64,000 nt of DNA from Trichodelitschia bisporula (GCA_010356995.1 ML996691.1:1030211-1094210), one strand, 5' to 3'; positions 22,740-35,252 are shown, numbered from the stretch's first letter. The notes: generated by a model from the letters alone, not told the origin. Translations and numbers: made by a program.

Positions 22740-24978
22740 CTATTGCACCTGCTCCGCATACCTCTCAAAAAACTCCAGCGTCATAGCCGCCAGAAAACAT
22801 GGCACCTGCCCCTTCGTGTCCACCCAAAACTCAATCAATCCCCTAATCTCGCGCGCAAACTCGCTCTGCGGTCCACCAGAAACCTTCATTGTGCCCGCCT
22901 CACCATCGAAAATGATGTAATTATCATCCGCCTCGGCGTCGTCCGATGCAGACGGGTAGTACATGCTCGTAGCCTTGACGCGCCCGTTAGGCATGAAATC
23001 GAGTTTCCACCCGATGAGACTGAAAACCACGTCGCGGAACTCGCCTGCCTTCGCAGCGAATATATCCGTCAGCCGCTTGATTTTCTTATCCCGGCTCGCG
23101 ATCGTGGTGTCCCGCTCGGCGAGTTTCAGTTCCATGGCTTCCAGGCTGGCCAGCGGGACAAGCGGGTGGCCCACCCCGCCACCGTCACCTGTGAGTAGTG
23201 CCTTGAGCGACGCATTCTCCGCGCTAAGCGCCGTAAGCGTGCTCTGCTTGATCGCCGCAGCAGCGTTGGTCGGATTGTCACGCAGCTCGAGGACACGCGT
23301 GCGGGACGCGGCTTTCAGCGCCGACAACTGGCTGGACTTAGCCTTGAGCTCGCGCTCCAAGACGGATATCCGGGTCGTCTGCTCCGCGAGCTTATCCTGC
23401 AGATGGCGGGATTTGCGAAGGAGCTCGCCGAGGCGTTCGTCGGCGCCCTCGTCGTTCTCGAGTGGACGCTTGGAGCCAGTTTGCGGTCCTGATGGCTTGG
23501 AGTCTGGGATCTCGATCTTGGTGAGCTCGTCGTGGAGTTTCGCAGCGTCTTTGCGCGACTCGTCGAGTAGGTCCTCTAGGCTCTTGATGTGGGCGGCGCA
23601 TTGCGCGGTGTATTGCTCAGGGTGAAATTCGGCGACTTCGCCGTCAAAGGCCTTCAGTTGCGCGCGCAGGAGCTCGACCTCCTTCATAGCGAGGTCACGC
23701 GCTCGCTCAAGGCGGGCGCGGACGCGTGCATCAGCTGGGTTATCGGGCGGCTGCGCTTGTGGCGCTTGCTTCGTGAGGTCGGCGCGGAGCTGGGCGTTGA
23801 GTTCTTCGAGATGGCGGATGGCGGCGTCTTTAACGGTAAGTTCAGGCTTGATGGCGCCGAGTTGGTCAAGGAGGGAGATGCGCTCGACACGCTCCTGCAT
23901 AAAGGCGCGGGCCATATCTTCAGGAGATTCGAAGCTGAATTCGCCTTCCGAGGGTTGTTGGCTCTCAAGGTAGGACTCCCAGGCACGCTTTTCGTCCTCG
24001 AGGACTTGGACGCGGTTTTGGGCTTCGGCGAGTTCCTGGCGTAAGTTGTCCATCAAGCGGAGTTTGCCTTGCAGGTCGCGCTTTTGCTCTTCCACCAGTT
24101 TGATGTTCATGCGGGTGTTGCGCAGCTCCTTGAGCTCTACTGACTGGGTCCGCTCCGAGTGTTCCAGCTTCTTGATGTAGGCAACCTGCTCCGAGAGCCG
24201 CTGCTTGATCACATCGTAACCATCAGCTTCGCCGGCGCGTGATTTGAGGCCCAGAACCTGCGCCTCGAGTTGGTGCACCTCCTCTTCCTGCTTCGTAAGC
24301 CGATGCTGAGCGGCCTGCAGAGCAGCCGCCCTGCTCTCGACTTCGCCGCGCAGCTGATCGATCATCTGTTGCTGTGTGCCCTGCTTCGACTCGGCCTCCT
24401 GTGCCTGACGCTTGATCTCATTCTCCATCTGCCCAACCTGCTCCTGAATCTCCCCCATTTCCTCTTCCAGCGCCGAATATTTGTTCGAGACGTTCCGAAA
24501 CTTGTGCTCGAGCTCGGCCTTCTCATTGACAGACCGTGTTTGCAGCTCGTTGAACTCGTGCTGCAGTGCCTGATTCCTGCGCGTTAGAGTCTTGACCGAA
24601 GTCTCGAGTTGCTATCCGCCATCAGCACATGCCCACTACAACAACACCAAACCCACCTGCGATCTCCGGTACTCGTCGCTGAAGCGTTCCTCCGCGAGCC
24701 GCGCCTCGTCCACATGCTGCGCAACCGCAACCTCCTTGTCCCGCTTCAGCGTCGAGATTTCATATTCGAGAGAGTGGATGCGCGCGCGCAGGTCCTCAGT
24801 GCTCATCTCTGGCCGCGGGTTAGCTGTGCCCGTCCTACGGTGCAACCAACCAACCTATATCCAGGGGCCCGACCGAGCGCATCGCAATCGGCTGGTGTCG
24901 TGTCGAAGCCATGGGCGGGGGTGTGGGTGATGCGGCGCCCGCGAGGAAGTCGTACGTGGGCAGGTTGCGCGCGGCCAT
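22740..24978 (-). CDS. MAD1: Spindle assembly checkpoint protein Mad1
   Basis: Mad1 docks Mad2 at nuclear pores and unattached kinetochores to delay anaphase. Exons 24978-24855, 24808-24657 and 24611-22740 give about 715 aa, close to the yeast length. The start MAARNLPTYDFLAGAASP is followed by almost continuous coiled coil from about residue 45 to 590 (heptads rich in Leu, Glu and Lys). The C-terminal globular domain has FRDVVFSLIGWKLDFMPNGR, TSMYYPSA and DNYIIFDGEAG, and ends FFERYAEQVQ, the conserved Mad1 RWD-like end. Both introns (46 and 45 nt) have a CTAAC or CTGAT-like branch site. The family call rests on the C-terminal domain, since coiled coils alone are not specific. Confidence 0.9.
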
Positions 24979-25606
24979 TGTAGGAGTGCTTTGTTCTCAA
25001 GAGGTTGAAGAGGGTTTGAAGAGACCACGATGATGGATATTATGGTGCCCGTAGATGGCGAAGAAGCAAAATGAGAGGCTGTGAGTCTGCGCGCTGGACA
25101 TCGAAGTGAATGGCTTGGGGAAGTGGGTAGGGAATGATCGTAGTTGTCCTGAACGCGGTGAAAGTCGTCACGAAGGTGCCGCACGCACAGGCCACTGGCG
25201 CGGTCGCGAAGAGTATCACGTGATACTTTCAGCCCAATTCGGCAAGAACTTCAGACGGATTGCAAGTGTATGGCGGATGGTTGTCAAGGACGCAGCATTT
25301 AATTCACCGCGAGTGAAAACAAATTCAAAGGCAAGGAGCAATACTGCTAGGATATTTTAAGACAAACTTTGAGCTGAACATTAAGAAGAGCCTGATTGTA
25401 CACTTTCCATCCCGACTTTCCTTGTGCGCCTCCTGAAGATGACATCCCTGCATGCCGTACAAGTGACAAAAGGATCAAGGTCAAGACACGCCGCAAAAGC
25501 CAGACGAAGAGGCTGTCAGAGAGTCCCCGAAAACGAGAGGCCCGTTGTGCAGCAAGCGACGAGAGATGCCCCTACGGACGAAGGTCTCTAGTAGCTGAAG
25601 CAAACA
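24979..25606. promoter_or_regulatory. MAD1 upstream region
   Basis: Between the MAD1 start and the stop codon of the next minus-strand gene. A CACGTGAT word lies near 25217. No gene or RNA is recognised. Confidence 0.4.
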
Positions 25607-26641
25607 TCAAGCAAACCTGTCTTCGCTCCCGTTGATACTGTGTCCAGCGTGGCGTGAAAGCTGTTTCTTGCGCGGACTGACTTCAGGAGGCTCTCTAGCT
25701 TCATGAGCCTTGATGACCTGGCGAATGAGCTCCGTAAGCTTGTCAACCTTTCGAGACAGCGCGGTAAAGTCCTGGATGCTGACGTAGTCGGGCTGCGGGC
25801 CAGAGTCAGGGCTAGCGGCCTCAACGATGGTAGACACAGTCGGGGAGTCAGGAAGGTCTGTGTAAGGGAACTTCTGCTTCTTGTCGCTCAGAAGACGAGT
25901 CAGACGGCGCTGGTAGTGTTGGTGCGCGGAGATGCTTGGATCACGCTGAGCATCATCTTCGGCAAGATTGGCCAGACGAGCCAAGTCACGCTCAAGATCC
26001 TGCTCAATGTCGTCATGCCAGTCGGTATGCTCGCGAACACCAGGCACTCCACGGAGGAGCTGGTCAGGAGGAGTGCGAGCACCCAGACCATGGGTATCAG
26101 CCTGGCTATGGTCGGTGTCTTCGTCAGCAGCCTTGGGGGCTGCCTTATGCTCTGTTCAGCAGACATTAGCTTAACCGAACATCACTAGTGTATATTGGAA
26201 AGTACCTTTCGACGACAGAGGAGGACTGCTAAACTTGCTAGAGCAAGGCGGTGGCAGGAGCTCAATAATTTCATCGATCCGAGGAAGCCCGACCGTGGTA
26301 GCACGGTAGTGGCTCGCTGGGGTGCAGCTACCAGGAGTGTTGGTGACAGGCGTGTTTTGAGGAACGTAGGTATCCATCTCGTAGAAGAGACCTGGCGAGT
26401 CCAGCTGCAGCTTGTTGAAGCGCTCTTCGACCGCGCGTAAGTCAACGGGCTTTCGCAGCGCTTCCTCGGTACTGTTTATAACGGTCTGCGCGGGAGTGTT
26501 CTGTGGACCGCCAGGGGAGTTGTACACGCTCTCGGTGCGAACGCTTTCAGCACGAGTGCTCTCAGCACGAGGGCGCGACGACCGCCGGCTGTTGGCACGG
26601 CTAAACGCCGGATCCGAGACTGGGCTTTGAGGCTCCATCAT
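25607..26641 (-). CDS. Unknown protein with a C-terminal coiled coil (326 aa)
   Basis: I do not recognise the family. Two exons (26641-26206 and 26151-25607) flank a 54-nt GT-AG intron containing GCTAAT. The N-terminal third is Ser/Arg-rich and probably disordered, with a degenerate repeat RAESTRAESVRTES near residue 25. The C-terminal part is charged and helical: WHDDIEQDLERDLARLANLA, then YVSIQDFTALSRKVDKLTEL, which looks like a short coiled coil. It ends ENGSEDRFA-like after a basic RKKQL patch. A GTACGT donor near 26768 and a CTAAC-TTCCAAAAG acceptor near 26674 suggest a 5' UTR intron. A nuclear or cytoskeletal role is possible but nothing shows it. Confidence 0.75.
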
Positions 26642-27193
26642 CTCGGAGTTATCACTCGTCGAGGCACGTAAATCTTTTGGAAGTTAGCTATGCGTCAGGA
26701 TCGGTGCTTAACTTGAACTTAAGGTGATGTACAGCGCAGGAAAGACATAAAGGACGTAGGAACGTACTTGTAGGCTGATGAAAAGAGTGCTGACGCGAAA
26801 AGTTTGGGTGAAGATGAAGAGTTGCTTAGCCAGCAAGGAGGTGGATGGAGTTTTTGAAAGTGTATATCAACTGCCAAAGTGCGGGGCAATGCGGGGTGGG
26901 GTCCTTCGTGGCTTCCGGATTAGGGGACTTCAAGGGGAGGGGAGGAAGGGAAGCGGGGGGAGTGGTTGACCACGAGGTGGTGACTACCTCCGTTTGAAAG
27001 GTTCGAGGGAAGGTCAAAGTTGCGTGATTAGTCTTCCGAGTCTCGAATGGGATGGGATAAATAGTGCCAGCCATGTCAAAGTGCTACGTCTCATTTGGCC
27101 GCTCATATGAAGTCTCAACTGCTAGATAAGTGCGAAGCGCGGAGCACATGTGCGTATCTAGACGGACACATACCGTGAATCAGTGTGTGCTTA
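26642..27193. other. Intergenic stretch between two minus-strand genes
   Basis: Includes the probable 5' UTR and 5' UTR intron of the coiled-coil gene and the 3' UTR of the PQ-loop gene. No further feature is seen. Confidence 0.5.
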
Positions 27194-28227
27194 TCAAGCA
27201 TCAACGTTAGCATTCCTACGATGGACACCGCTTCCTGACTGAGATGGTTCGTTAGACGGAGTGCGAAAAACTGAGGTAGAGGATGGTAAATCGTGCAATG
27301 AGACGCCAGAAATTGCTTCCAGGCTGCGACGAGCGGTGCTGTGAACCGATGTAGATGAACCCTCGGTGTCCCCGCGACTTGAACTCCGTCTGAGAAGCTT
27401 CTGCTTAACCCACGGGCGTAGATTGTAGTATCCGCCGCAAACAAAGACTCCACACCAGAGGACAAACTCCACGCCGTAAATGACCATCCCCAGAGGGTCT
27501 AACGGCGGCTGGAAGAACACGGAAATCAGGGAGAAGACGTCTCCGGCGGCGTCGATGCCCACGAAGATAAACGATATGCCTCGGACGGTTCGATGTTTCC
27601 ATATGTCGCGGTAGTGCTGGAGAACCCCCGCTGCCAACAGCGCCGCGGATAGCGCTGCCATCAACTTCAAGGGCCAATCGACGCCTCTGGGCCTCGCTAT
27701 ACGAAGACCAATAATCAGAGCAGCTTGTGTGGAACCCATTAGAATGGCTACCGGACAGACAAGCAGGAGGGCCCGCAGGACCGTCCACTTCTAAGATTCA
27801 TTAGGTCCATGGGACACATCTGAAGGGGAAATTGCGAGGCCATACTCTTTCATAGTAATAGCACTGGATCCAAGTCACCAGGCTAAGGAATGTAAGAATC
27901 TGCGGCTGGATTCTCAAGCCTATGTTGAAGTTTTGAACTATGTTATAGACACCCAACGGCACTCCCGCCCACGCCCACAGCATCATCATGGACGGCTGGA
28001 GGCCGGTTGCATTGTGCCGCCGGTAATTGATGATGATCTGAGGGATGAGCTGCCTTGGTTAACTCCGAGATATCTATCTGATTAATCCACCAAACCAACC
28101 TGTATAGACCAGCACACCTCCGGGACGTAGAGAGTTAGGATTCATGGTGGACTTCGGGTGAAATGCGGCGATAAGAACTCACTGCCCCTAGAGTTCCCAG
28201 CACATTGGCAGCTATGGGTACGTCCAT
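27194..28227 (-). CDS. PQ-loop repeat membrane protein
   Basis: PQ-loop proteins are seven-helix membrane proteins; known members carry amino acids, sugars or other small solutes, often at vacuole or lysosome membranes. Four exons (28227-28183, 28117-28100, 28049-27846, 27790-27194) encode 287 aa. Exon 2 is an 18-nt microexon (VCWSIQ), needed to join MDVPIAANVLGTLGA to LIPQIIINYRRHNATGLQPS. That segment holds the first PQ motif (LIPQ). Helices follow in MMLWAWAGVPLGVYNIV, ILTFLSLVTWIQCYYY and ALLLVCPVAILMG. The second repeat, HYRDIWKHRTVRGISFIFVG, lacks the literal PQ pair, as in several relatives. A 70-residue Ser-rich cytosolic tail ends the protein. The substrate cannot be told. Confidence 0.88.
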
Positions 28228-28647
28228 TTCAGGCACCAAAAGATTCTCGCAGCAAGGGAGGATAGACGGGATTCAACGTAGGCGGCTCAGCCTAGCTGGT
28301 CGTTACTAGTTAATGATGAACCCTTGTGGAGTGGGAAGCCGTCGAACTGGTGGGGTCCCCGCTACCTCCATCGTCTCCCTTCGGATCTGGGGCCGAAGAA
28401 CTGCGCCACTGTTGTCAGCCACAGAAATTCTTCGAGAATGGTGAAGGTGGCAGCAGAAATCTTGGCAAGCCTGGGACGCTGGTCCCAGCAATAAGACCTT
28501 TGAAAATCCGCCCTAGAACAGTCCCCAACATCTCCACACCTTCAACAACCACACACCATTGGTTCTTCTTAGGACTTAGGACACTTCAGAAATTATTACC
28601 TAGTCCTTTCACTCGGTTCAGAGCGTCTCAGAGCCCTCATTGCCATC
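28228..28647. promoter_or_regulatory. Divergent promoter between PQ-loop gene and BFR1
   Basis: A 420-bp shared upstream region without a coding frame. The BFR1 side is pyrimidine-rich with CTTCAACAACCACACACC-like leader sequence typical of highly expressed fungal genes. Confidence 0.45.
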
Positions 28648-30218
28648 ATGGCAGACACCGCTCCTCCTGCCACTTCTGGCCCTCCCCCTCCGACCGACTC
28701 GAAAAAGCCCAAAGCCACACCCGTCAAGCCCGAGAAGCCCGATGAGGAGCAATACAAGGCGGACGTCGAAAAGGCCGAGCGCGCTCATGCGAAGTCAATG
28801 GACACTTTGGTGAGTTTCAAGTCGAGCTGCTCTTAGGCGGTGCTAACTGAAGTCTAGAACGCCATCAAGGCGAAGCTCAGTCTCGCACAGCCTCACAATA
28901 AGGACTCCCCCACTGCCAAACGCCAGGCTGAACTCCAGTCGAAGCTCTCCGAGATCCGCAAGCGCCAATCGGGCTTCAAGAACACTCGGCAGGAGACAAT
29001 GGAGAAGGTCAAGAAGTTGGACGAGCAACTCAAAAGCCGCATCGCGGAGCACAAGGCCCTGCGTAGCAAGATTCCGTTCAAGTCAGTGGAGGAAGTTGAC
29101 CAAGAGATTGACCGCCTTGAACGCCAGGTTGCTTCCGGCACGATGAAGATTGTGGACGAGAAGAAGATGCTCGCTGAAATCAGCAGCCTGAACCGCTTAA
29201 AGAAGAGCTTCCCCGCACTGGACAACAGTCAAAAGGGCATCGACGAAACCAAGCAGCGGATATCGGAGCTCAAGAAGTCCCTTGACGACCCTGAGCAGAA
29301 GGCGCTTAGCGAGGAGGCCGCTGGTCTTCAGTCTGAGCTCGCCCAGATTCGGAAGGAACAGGACGAGGTCTTCAAGAACCTGAACTCCCTTCGGGACGAG
29401 CGTACCAAGGCACAGGCCGAGCAGCAAGAGACGTTTCAAGCACTCCGTGCCGTCAAGGATGCGTACTTCCAGCAGAAGCGTGCGTTCCGCGACTACGAGC
29501 AAAAGGCCTTCCAGCAGCGCAAGGAGCGTCAGCGTGCCGAGCGTGAGGCTTTCGAGGCCAACAAGCGCAAGGAAGTTGCTGAACGTAAGCTCGAGGAAGC
29601 GAGCTCTCCCGCCTACCTCGATGAGATCCTCACCACCGAAGGCCTTATTCGCTACTTTGACCCGTCGGCTCTCCCCGCTAAGGAAATCACTGCCACTAGC
29701 AAGTTTGCTGCTACCGCTCAGCGCACGATCGATGACAGTGGCTTGAAGGGCACTCGTCTGGCCAAGAAGGAGGATGAGGACTACTTCGCTCCTACTGGCG
29801 GCAAGAAGAAGAAGGGCAAGAAGGGCGGAGCTTCCGCCGCTGCTTCGGAAACCAAGTTCAACTTGAGCATCGGTGTCATCGAGGAGCTTGCGAAGGTCAA
29901 GGTCAATGCTCCCGCTAGCCAGGCCGACGTTCCCGGCGTCGTCAAGCAGCTTCAGGAGAAGTTGGAGTTTTGGAAGGAGGACCAGGACCGCAAGACCAAA
30001 GAGGTATGTTATTACTCTATCCGGCAGATTTGTACTAACCGGTTCAGAATATCGCGAAGGCCCAGAAGGAGATTGATCGCCTCGAGTCTGAGGAAGCCGG
30101 CGCGAATGGCAACAAGGAGGCGGCGGCTACGAACGGTGCTGCTGCTGCGGACAAGAAGGACGAGGCTACCGAGGTTGCGGAGAAGGTCGAGGAGGTCACC
30201 CTCGAAGATAAGGAGTAA
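28648..30218 (+). CDS. BFR1: Bfr1-type nuclear segregation / mRNP protein
   Basis: Yeast Bfr1 binds mRNA with Scp160 on ER polysomes and affects P-bodies, secretion and chromosome segregation. Exons 28648-28809, 28858-30003 and 30048-30218 encode 492 aa. After a Pro/Lys-rich lead (MADTAPPATSGPPPPTDSKK) comes long coiled coil with the Bfr1 blocks SKIPFKSVEEVDQEIDRLER, GTMKIVDEKKMLAEISSLNR and AYFQQKRAFRDYEQKAFQQR. A short motif AYLDEILTTEGLIRYFDPS follows, then the Lys-rich GGKKKKGKKGG and a final coiled segment FNLSIGVIEELAKVKVNAPA. An acidic tail ends the protein. Introns are 48 and 44 nt, each with CTAAC. Base composition and codon choice suggest strong expression (C-ending codons). Confidence 0.93.
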
Positions 30219-30661
30219 CCCGCTACCGTGTCTGGTTTCTCATTTCCTGTTTCTCTTAAGATAACCCTTGGGGCATTGCGAGCTTGTCCCGTTCTATCCT
30301 GTATTTCTCTTAGAGTTAACCTCAAAAGCTAAACGAAATAATGCGAGGATCTGTGAGATATATCTGCCCTTGAGGGCATTGTGTTCTGGTTTTCTGGCCG
30401 CTTTTCATGGGAACTGTACTCTACAACGGTTACCACAAGTCGCAGCATTTCCTTTACTGGACGAAGTCCGGTGCGCGAGCACCGCCTCCACAATTGAATA
30501 GCCGCTCATGCGCGGTTCATGATCTCATGGCATACATAAAAGAAAACGAGTGAGTGTGAAGCCACCACAAAAGACGAAAGACAAATCCCCCGAGCTCCTG
30601 ATCCCATGCACATGCAAAATCTACATCTCAGTCCCTGGCACCGCGCCGAACGGTCTGGCCT
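30219..30661. other. Convergent intergenic stretch
   Basis: Probable 3' UTRs of BFR1 (+) and the 154-aa gene (-). Nothing else is recognised. Confidence 0.5.
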
Positions 30662-31204
30662 TTACCAGCGACCGCCGCCCACATTCCCCCCGTTCCCATT
30701 CGCAGCATCGAACTCCTTGATTGCGGCGTCCCACTCGCGCCGGTGCGTCTGCTGCACCATGTCCACGCCGCCGACGTAGAGTAGCGGGTGCTGGCGGCCG
30801 GGGGCGAGAGTGTAGCTATCGTTCCCCATCAGCCCAAGTCCCAAGTCCAAGCAAGCTTCCACGGGGGGGTGAGGGGGTGAGGGGTTCGCTTACCAGACTT
30901 TGGTGCTGTCACACGCAGCATCAAGGATCTCCCCGCCCGCACGCTGGATCAGGTCCCGCACCTCGGCCAAGGCGCCCGGCAGGCGCGACGACGGGGTCCC
31001 GGCCAGGCTAACGCTGGTGTACTCCTTAAGGTTGTAGTGCGCGTAGACGTCGATGTCGCGGCTGGCGGAGGTGGTGCGGGAGGGGCTGCGACGCTCGCTC
31101 CCGGTGCTGGAGATGGAGCTGCGGCTGGTGCTGCTGCGGGGAGGGGAGGGGCGGTGGGTGGGGGAGGAGTGGGTGGGGATGTAGCTGAAGGGTTCGGTGT
31201 ACAT
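30662..31204 (-). CDS. Unknown 154-aa protein
   Basis: I do not recognise the family. Exons 31204-30894 and 30815-30662 flank a 78-nt intron (GTAAGC donor, TAG acceptor). The first 50 residues are Ser/Thr/Pro/Arg-rich and likely disordered. The rest looks folded: DIDVYAHYNLKEYTSVSLAG, LPGALAEVRDLIQRAGGEIL, then LAPGRQHPLLYVGGVDMVQQ and REWDAAIKEFDAANGNGG. The helical LAEVRDLIQRAGG and the WDAAIKEFDAAN end make a real protein more likely than chance. The splice replaces a Trp plus stop by Cys-Tyr-Thr and keeps frame. Confidence 0.65.
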
Positions 31205-32003
31205 GGTGACGGTGCTGGGGGGAGGGGACTTGGGAAGGAAGGGTGTTGCTGGGTTGGAAATGGAGTCGGGGTGAGGCAGTTGGATGCTGAGGCTGGATGG
31301 TGAGTTCTCGGGTCTCGTTGACAGTCTTATATATCCATCTCACGCCGGCTATGCCGAGCGCCGTTGTGGAGTCGTGCGACGCGCAACGTCCTTGCGCTGG
31401 AGTCAGTCATGGTGTTGTTATGGGAGGCGAGCAATGAGAGCGGGCCACGCCGTGCTGGCGCGAGGGCGATGCCAGCTCCATTGAGTATGTGTTGGTGCCC
31501 TGGTGGGTCCGTGAAGCTCCCAATCCCCAGCATCGGAGGTATACAATACACGCTGTAGGAGTAGCAAAAGACTACCTGAATACATGCATTAGTTGGACGC
31601 GCGCCTAAGCAGTAAAAGTGAGGCAACTCGGATAGCAAGTGACAAGTGACAAAGCAGGGTATCAATCAGCCGCCCCACCATGAGGAGGAAAAGACAGTAA
31701 AAGCATCGCAAAATGAACCAAGCATTAATCCCGCGCCTATTCATTCGGTCGCCTCATCCATCGGTCTCTCCACCTTTCGCGCCCTGAGTGATGGAATACT
31801 AGACCGTTATTTTGGACACGCACGTCGTCTCGTGGCGCCAGCGAACGTGTGAGCTGTAGACCCTCCATTAGCCAATCATCCGAAACCGCCTCGAAGCCGG
31901 AACACCGCCACACCTATGGGCCCAAACGGCCTGCATCTCGGGCTCCAACGGGCTTCCATTCTCCATCTCTTCCACACCTGAGCATTTCAAAGCCGCCTCA
32001 AAC
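31205..32003. other. Intergenic stretch between two minus-strand genes
   Basis: Contains the promoter of the 154-aa gene and the 3' UTR of the SPFH gene. The short frames in it have no family resemblance. Confidence 0.5.
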
Positions 32004-33211
32004 TTAGATGTTCTCAATCACGTGTGCGTTGATGGCACTCTGGAACCCCTGGTTGCCCTGCCCGTACTCGTGCTCCGCGCTGCTCGACGTGCCAAACGGA
32101 TTTGAGCTGCTGCCTTGTCCGCCCGAGCCCTGGTGGGGCACGTGCGCGAGTTGCTCCTGCACAGTCTGGTTCTGGGCCGGCAGGAAGATGACCTTGGAGT
32201 TGGCCGACTTGGCCATTTGCTGCATCGCCTCAAGGTAGCTACCAGAATGTTAGCCTCATGACAAAGGTAATGAGCAAGCTGGAGCTAGGGGATTACTCAC
32301 CGAATCTGCATCGCGGGCGCGCTGCTGAGGATATCAGCCGCCTGGCGCATAAGCTTCGCGCTCTCGACCTCGGCGCGGGCCGCAATGACCTTCGCCTCGC
32401 CGGTACGCTTGCTCTGTGCCGCCATAGACAAGCTCTCCTGCAGCTCCTGCGAGAAGATGATGTCCTTGATAAGCATGCTCTCGACGTCCACACCCCACCT
32501 CGACGCCACATCCTCGACAATGGCGCGAATATCTTGCGCCACCTCCTCGCGCCGCTCGATCACGTCCTGCAGGATGCGCGCGCCGATGACATGGCGCAGC
32601 GTCGTTTGAGTGCGCTCGATGAGCGCCTGGCGGATGTCGCTGATGCCGAAGGCGGCCTTGTGCGGCGATGTGATGCGGTAGTAGATGACGGAGGTGAGGT
32701 AGAGTGAGACGTTATCCTTGGTCATGCAGACCTGCTTGGGGACCTCTGCACATGGATATCAGCTCCCATTCTCAAAAACTCCACAGCTCCTAGACTTACC
32801 AACGATCTGGATCTTGACATCGACGTAGATCAGTTTCTCCGACAGTGGGTTGACCTTAACGAGACCGGGGTCCACGGCGCGCGCAAACCGCCCAAACTTC
32901 GTCACCAGCCCGACCTTGCCCTGGTCGACCGGGCGATACGGGTTCGGGCACACGATGCAGCACGGGATGGCGCCGAGCGTGCCAATCACGCTCCCGAGCC
33001 CTTCGATCATGCCTCCGTACCAGCCATGCGCGGGGTCATCTTCGGTATCCGGCTTGAGAACTTGCGCGTACGATGGCTGCAGATCCTCGCGACGTGGCGG
33101 CTGGACCTTGACCAGCGGGCCATCGCCGCCGATGCTGGGGATGGTGTTGGAAGCAGAAGCGTGGCTCTCGCCGTTCAGCGGCGCCTTGCTGGTGGAGTGC
33201 GTGTCGGACAT
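32004..33211 (-). CDS. Stomatin/SPFH-domain membrane protein
   Basis: Stomatin-like proteins form cholesterol- or ergosterol-linked scaffolds in plasma or organelle membranes and tune channels or proteases. Exons 33211-32800, 32745-32301 and 32238-32004 encode 363 aa. After a disordered 75-residue lead comes a hydrophobic hairpin with Cys (GTLGAIPCCIVCPNPYRPVD), a likely membrane loop and palmitoylation site (inference). The SPFH domain follows: GKVGLVTKFGRFARAVDPGL, VSLYLTSVIYYRITSPHKAA, RTQTTLRHVIGARILQDVIE and WGVDVESMLIKDIIFSQELQ. An Ala/Glu-rich helix (GEAKVIAARAEVESAKLMRQ) comes next. The tail is Gln/Ser-rich. This order matches stomatin rather than prohibitin or flotillin. The two introns are 54 and 62 nt. 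Confidence 0.93.
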
Positions 33212-35252
33212 CGTGTCGTCGTTGGTTTGGTGGATGGTGGGTGAAGGGGCGAGAAGGCTGCGCGTGGATGACAGCTTGGCTGATGGTGCGTGCGTGCGGG
33301 CGAGAGCTGTTGTTTATGAGGTGAGATATGGGCGGGGGTGATGGGTGAAGGCAGGTGGCGTCACTCACGTTTCGCGTGGCGGATCGGGAATAAGGGGTAG
33401 ATGGATGCGGGGGGGCTGTTTGATAATTTAGGAATTATCTCACCGGATGCCGGTGAATTGTCCGCGTGGGATGAAATCGGCAAGGTTGATGGTTAGGGTG
33501 GCGAAACGGAGATGGTTTCGTGAGAGGCGGAATGGGAGTGATCGCGACATGCAACGGGAATGAGCTTTAGCTTTTAAGCGATCGCGACTGAGTGGGCATG
33601 CAACTGTGTCACTGCGCCTGCTGCTGCGGGGAAAGCTACTGGGATACTGAACTGGGGGTAGCGTCCGATGCTAGTGCTTGGATGCTTGGAGACTTTGGAG
33701 TTGTGGAGGCGCGGCCGGGGGACGGTCGGCAGCGGATGTGAACGGCGCAGCGCGTTTAATGCGGCGTCCTCAGTCTGGGCAGGGCAGACAAGGCTGCAGA
33801 CAGATCCGGCGGGTGCTAAACCGCGAAGAGTGGATGGTGATAGGCGAAGGGGGCTATGCTCGGCTTAAGTGCCGCTCTGGCGTGGGTACGAAGAGCGCAT
33901 GGGATGCATCGCTGACGGCTCATCGACGAGCTGGGATCGAGAATGGACATCATCAATCATCACTTGACTTGGGCAATCGAGCCGGCCGCACAACAGGGAG
34001 GGGTAAAATGCCTCGTCGCTCGTGTTGTTCCCATCCATCGACGGCATCCCTTCCAGAATGCGAGGAAGGGCTTCTGAAACTCATTTTTAGAAAGGCGAAT
34101 TCCTCGTTGGCCGGCAGTGCCGTAGATTCCGGGCCTCCCAGATCATTTGATATCGGAAATCCTCCGACTGCTCCTGTTGTTTGCGGCTGATGGAAACGGC
34201 CCTTTTACGATGATCCTCTTGATATCTGCGCCACACCCGCCTCTTTCAGGTCCTCATGTGGCTTTGTACCACCCATATTTAGCAGTAACAGTTGGGTGGC
34301 CGAGTACGAGTGCCAAGCAGATGGATAAAGTAGCTCAGTGTGTTGAAAGAGGGGCTCATATCGTGAGGTGTGATGGCATTCTGGACTTTAGATAAAGTCG
34401 AAGTGAGGGGGTGATGGAAGTAAGCCTTGCCGGCGCCTCGTGCCCACATCGCCTGCCGCCGAGAAAAGGCTAGCATTCTTGGCCTGGCATGTCGACAATG
34501 TTGGACTTCAAACGTGCCTTGGCTGCGAGGAGACTGAAATGCATGCGCATACTCGTATTGTGATCGCCAGAAGAGCATTTCACCCCATGCACTCGTTGCC
34601 ATACGGTACCGTACTATGGCCAGAATAGCCAATGCACTTGACCCCGAAATAGCCTCCTGAGATCATACCACATCAGGACCTTCCGACACGTGGTTGGGAC
34701 GGCGGACAGTCACCCATTTGAACTCTCTGAATTTCATCCATGTTCCAGCAAGTCACCTTCGACCCGAGTTTAAACTGGACTTCGGTGTCTCTCTCCTGCT
34801 CTCCTTCCCTGCGAACTTCGCTCTTGTATCATCATTGCTAACTTGAAGACTCCAGTGGAACGGCTTCCGCTCCTTGATCGTCTGGACCGCGATACTATCA
34901 ATACACATAATCATCTGCTGCATGTTTTGAGCGCCTTTTCTCCATCTGGTGCTTGAGGTAGTGCTGCATCATCCCGCTATCCGTGATGTTGGCATCAGTA
35001 ATTGAAGAGAAATGCCCGGCCTCGACGATACAACACCGACCTGGATCGCGACACCACTCCACTTCTCTCAATTGCCGATGTACTTGACCTGCCCTTGATC
35101 TTGCCCCAGAAACTGGATGTATTTGTCTGGATTTTGTGGTAGTTGATGTGGAAATGGGGCCGGAGGATTCATCTCCCAATGAAGCCAGCAGACATTGGCG
35201 GCAAGAACGACCAGGTCTGCTCCATAGACGACTTCTCCCGGTACACGGCCAT
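33212..35252. other. Intergenic stretch, no supported gene
   Basis: About 2 kb upstream of the SPFH gene. The longest frame (33678-34190 +) is composition-driven and has no family resemblance. It probably holds promoter and 5' UTR of the SPFH gene on its left side and the far promoter of the surface-protein gene on its right. Confidence 0.45.

Noticed and set aside
33678-34190. 170-codon plus-strand frame upstream of the SPFH gene
   Set aside because: No family resemblance, no intron pattern, and it lies in a promoter-like position.
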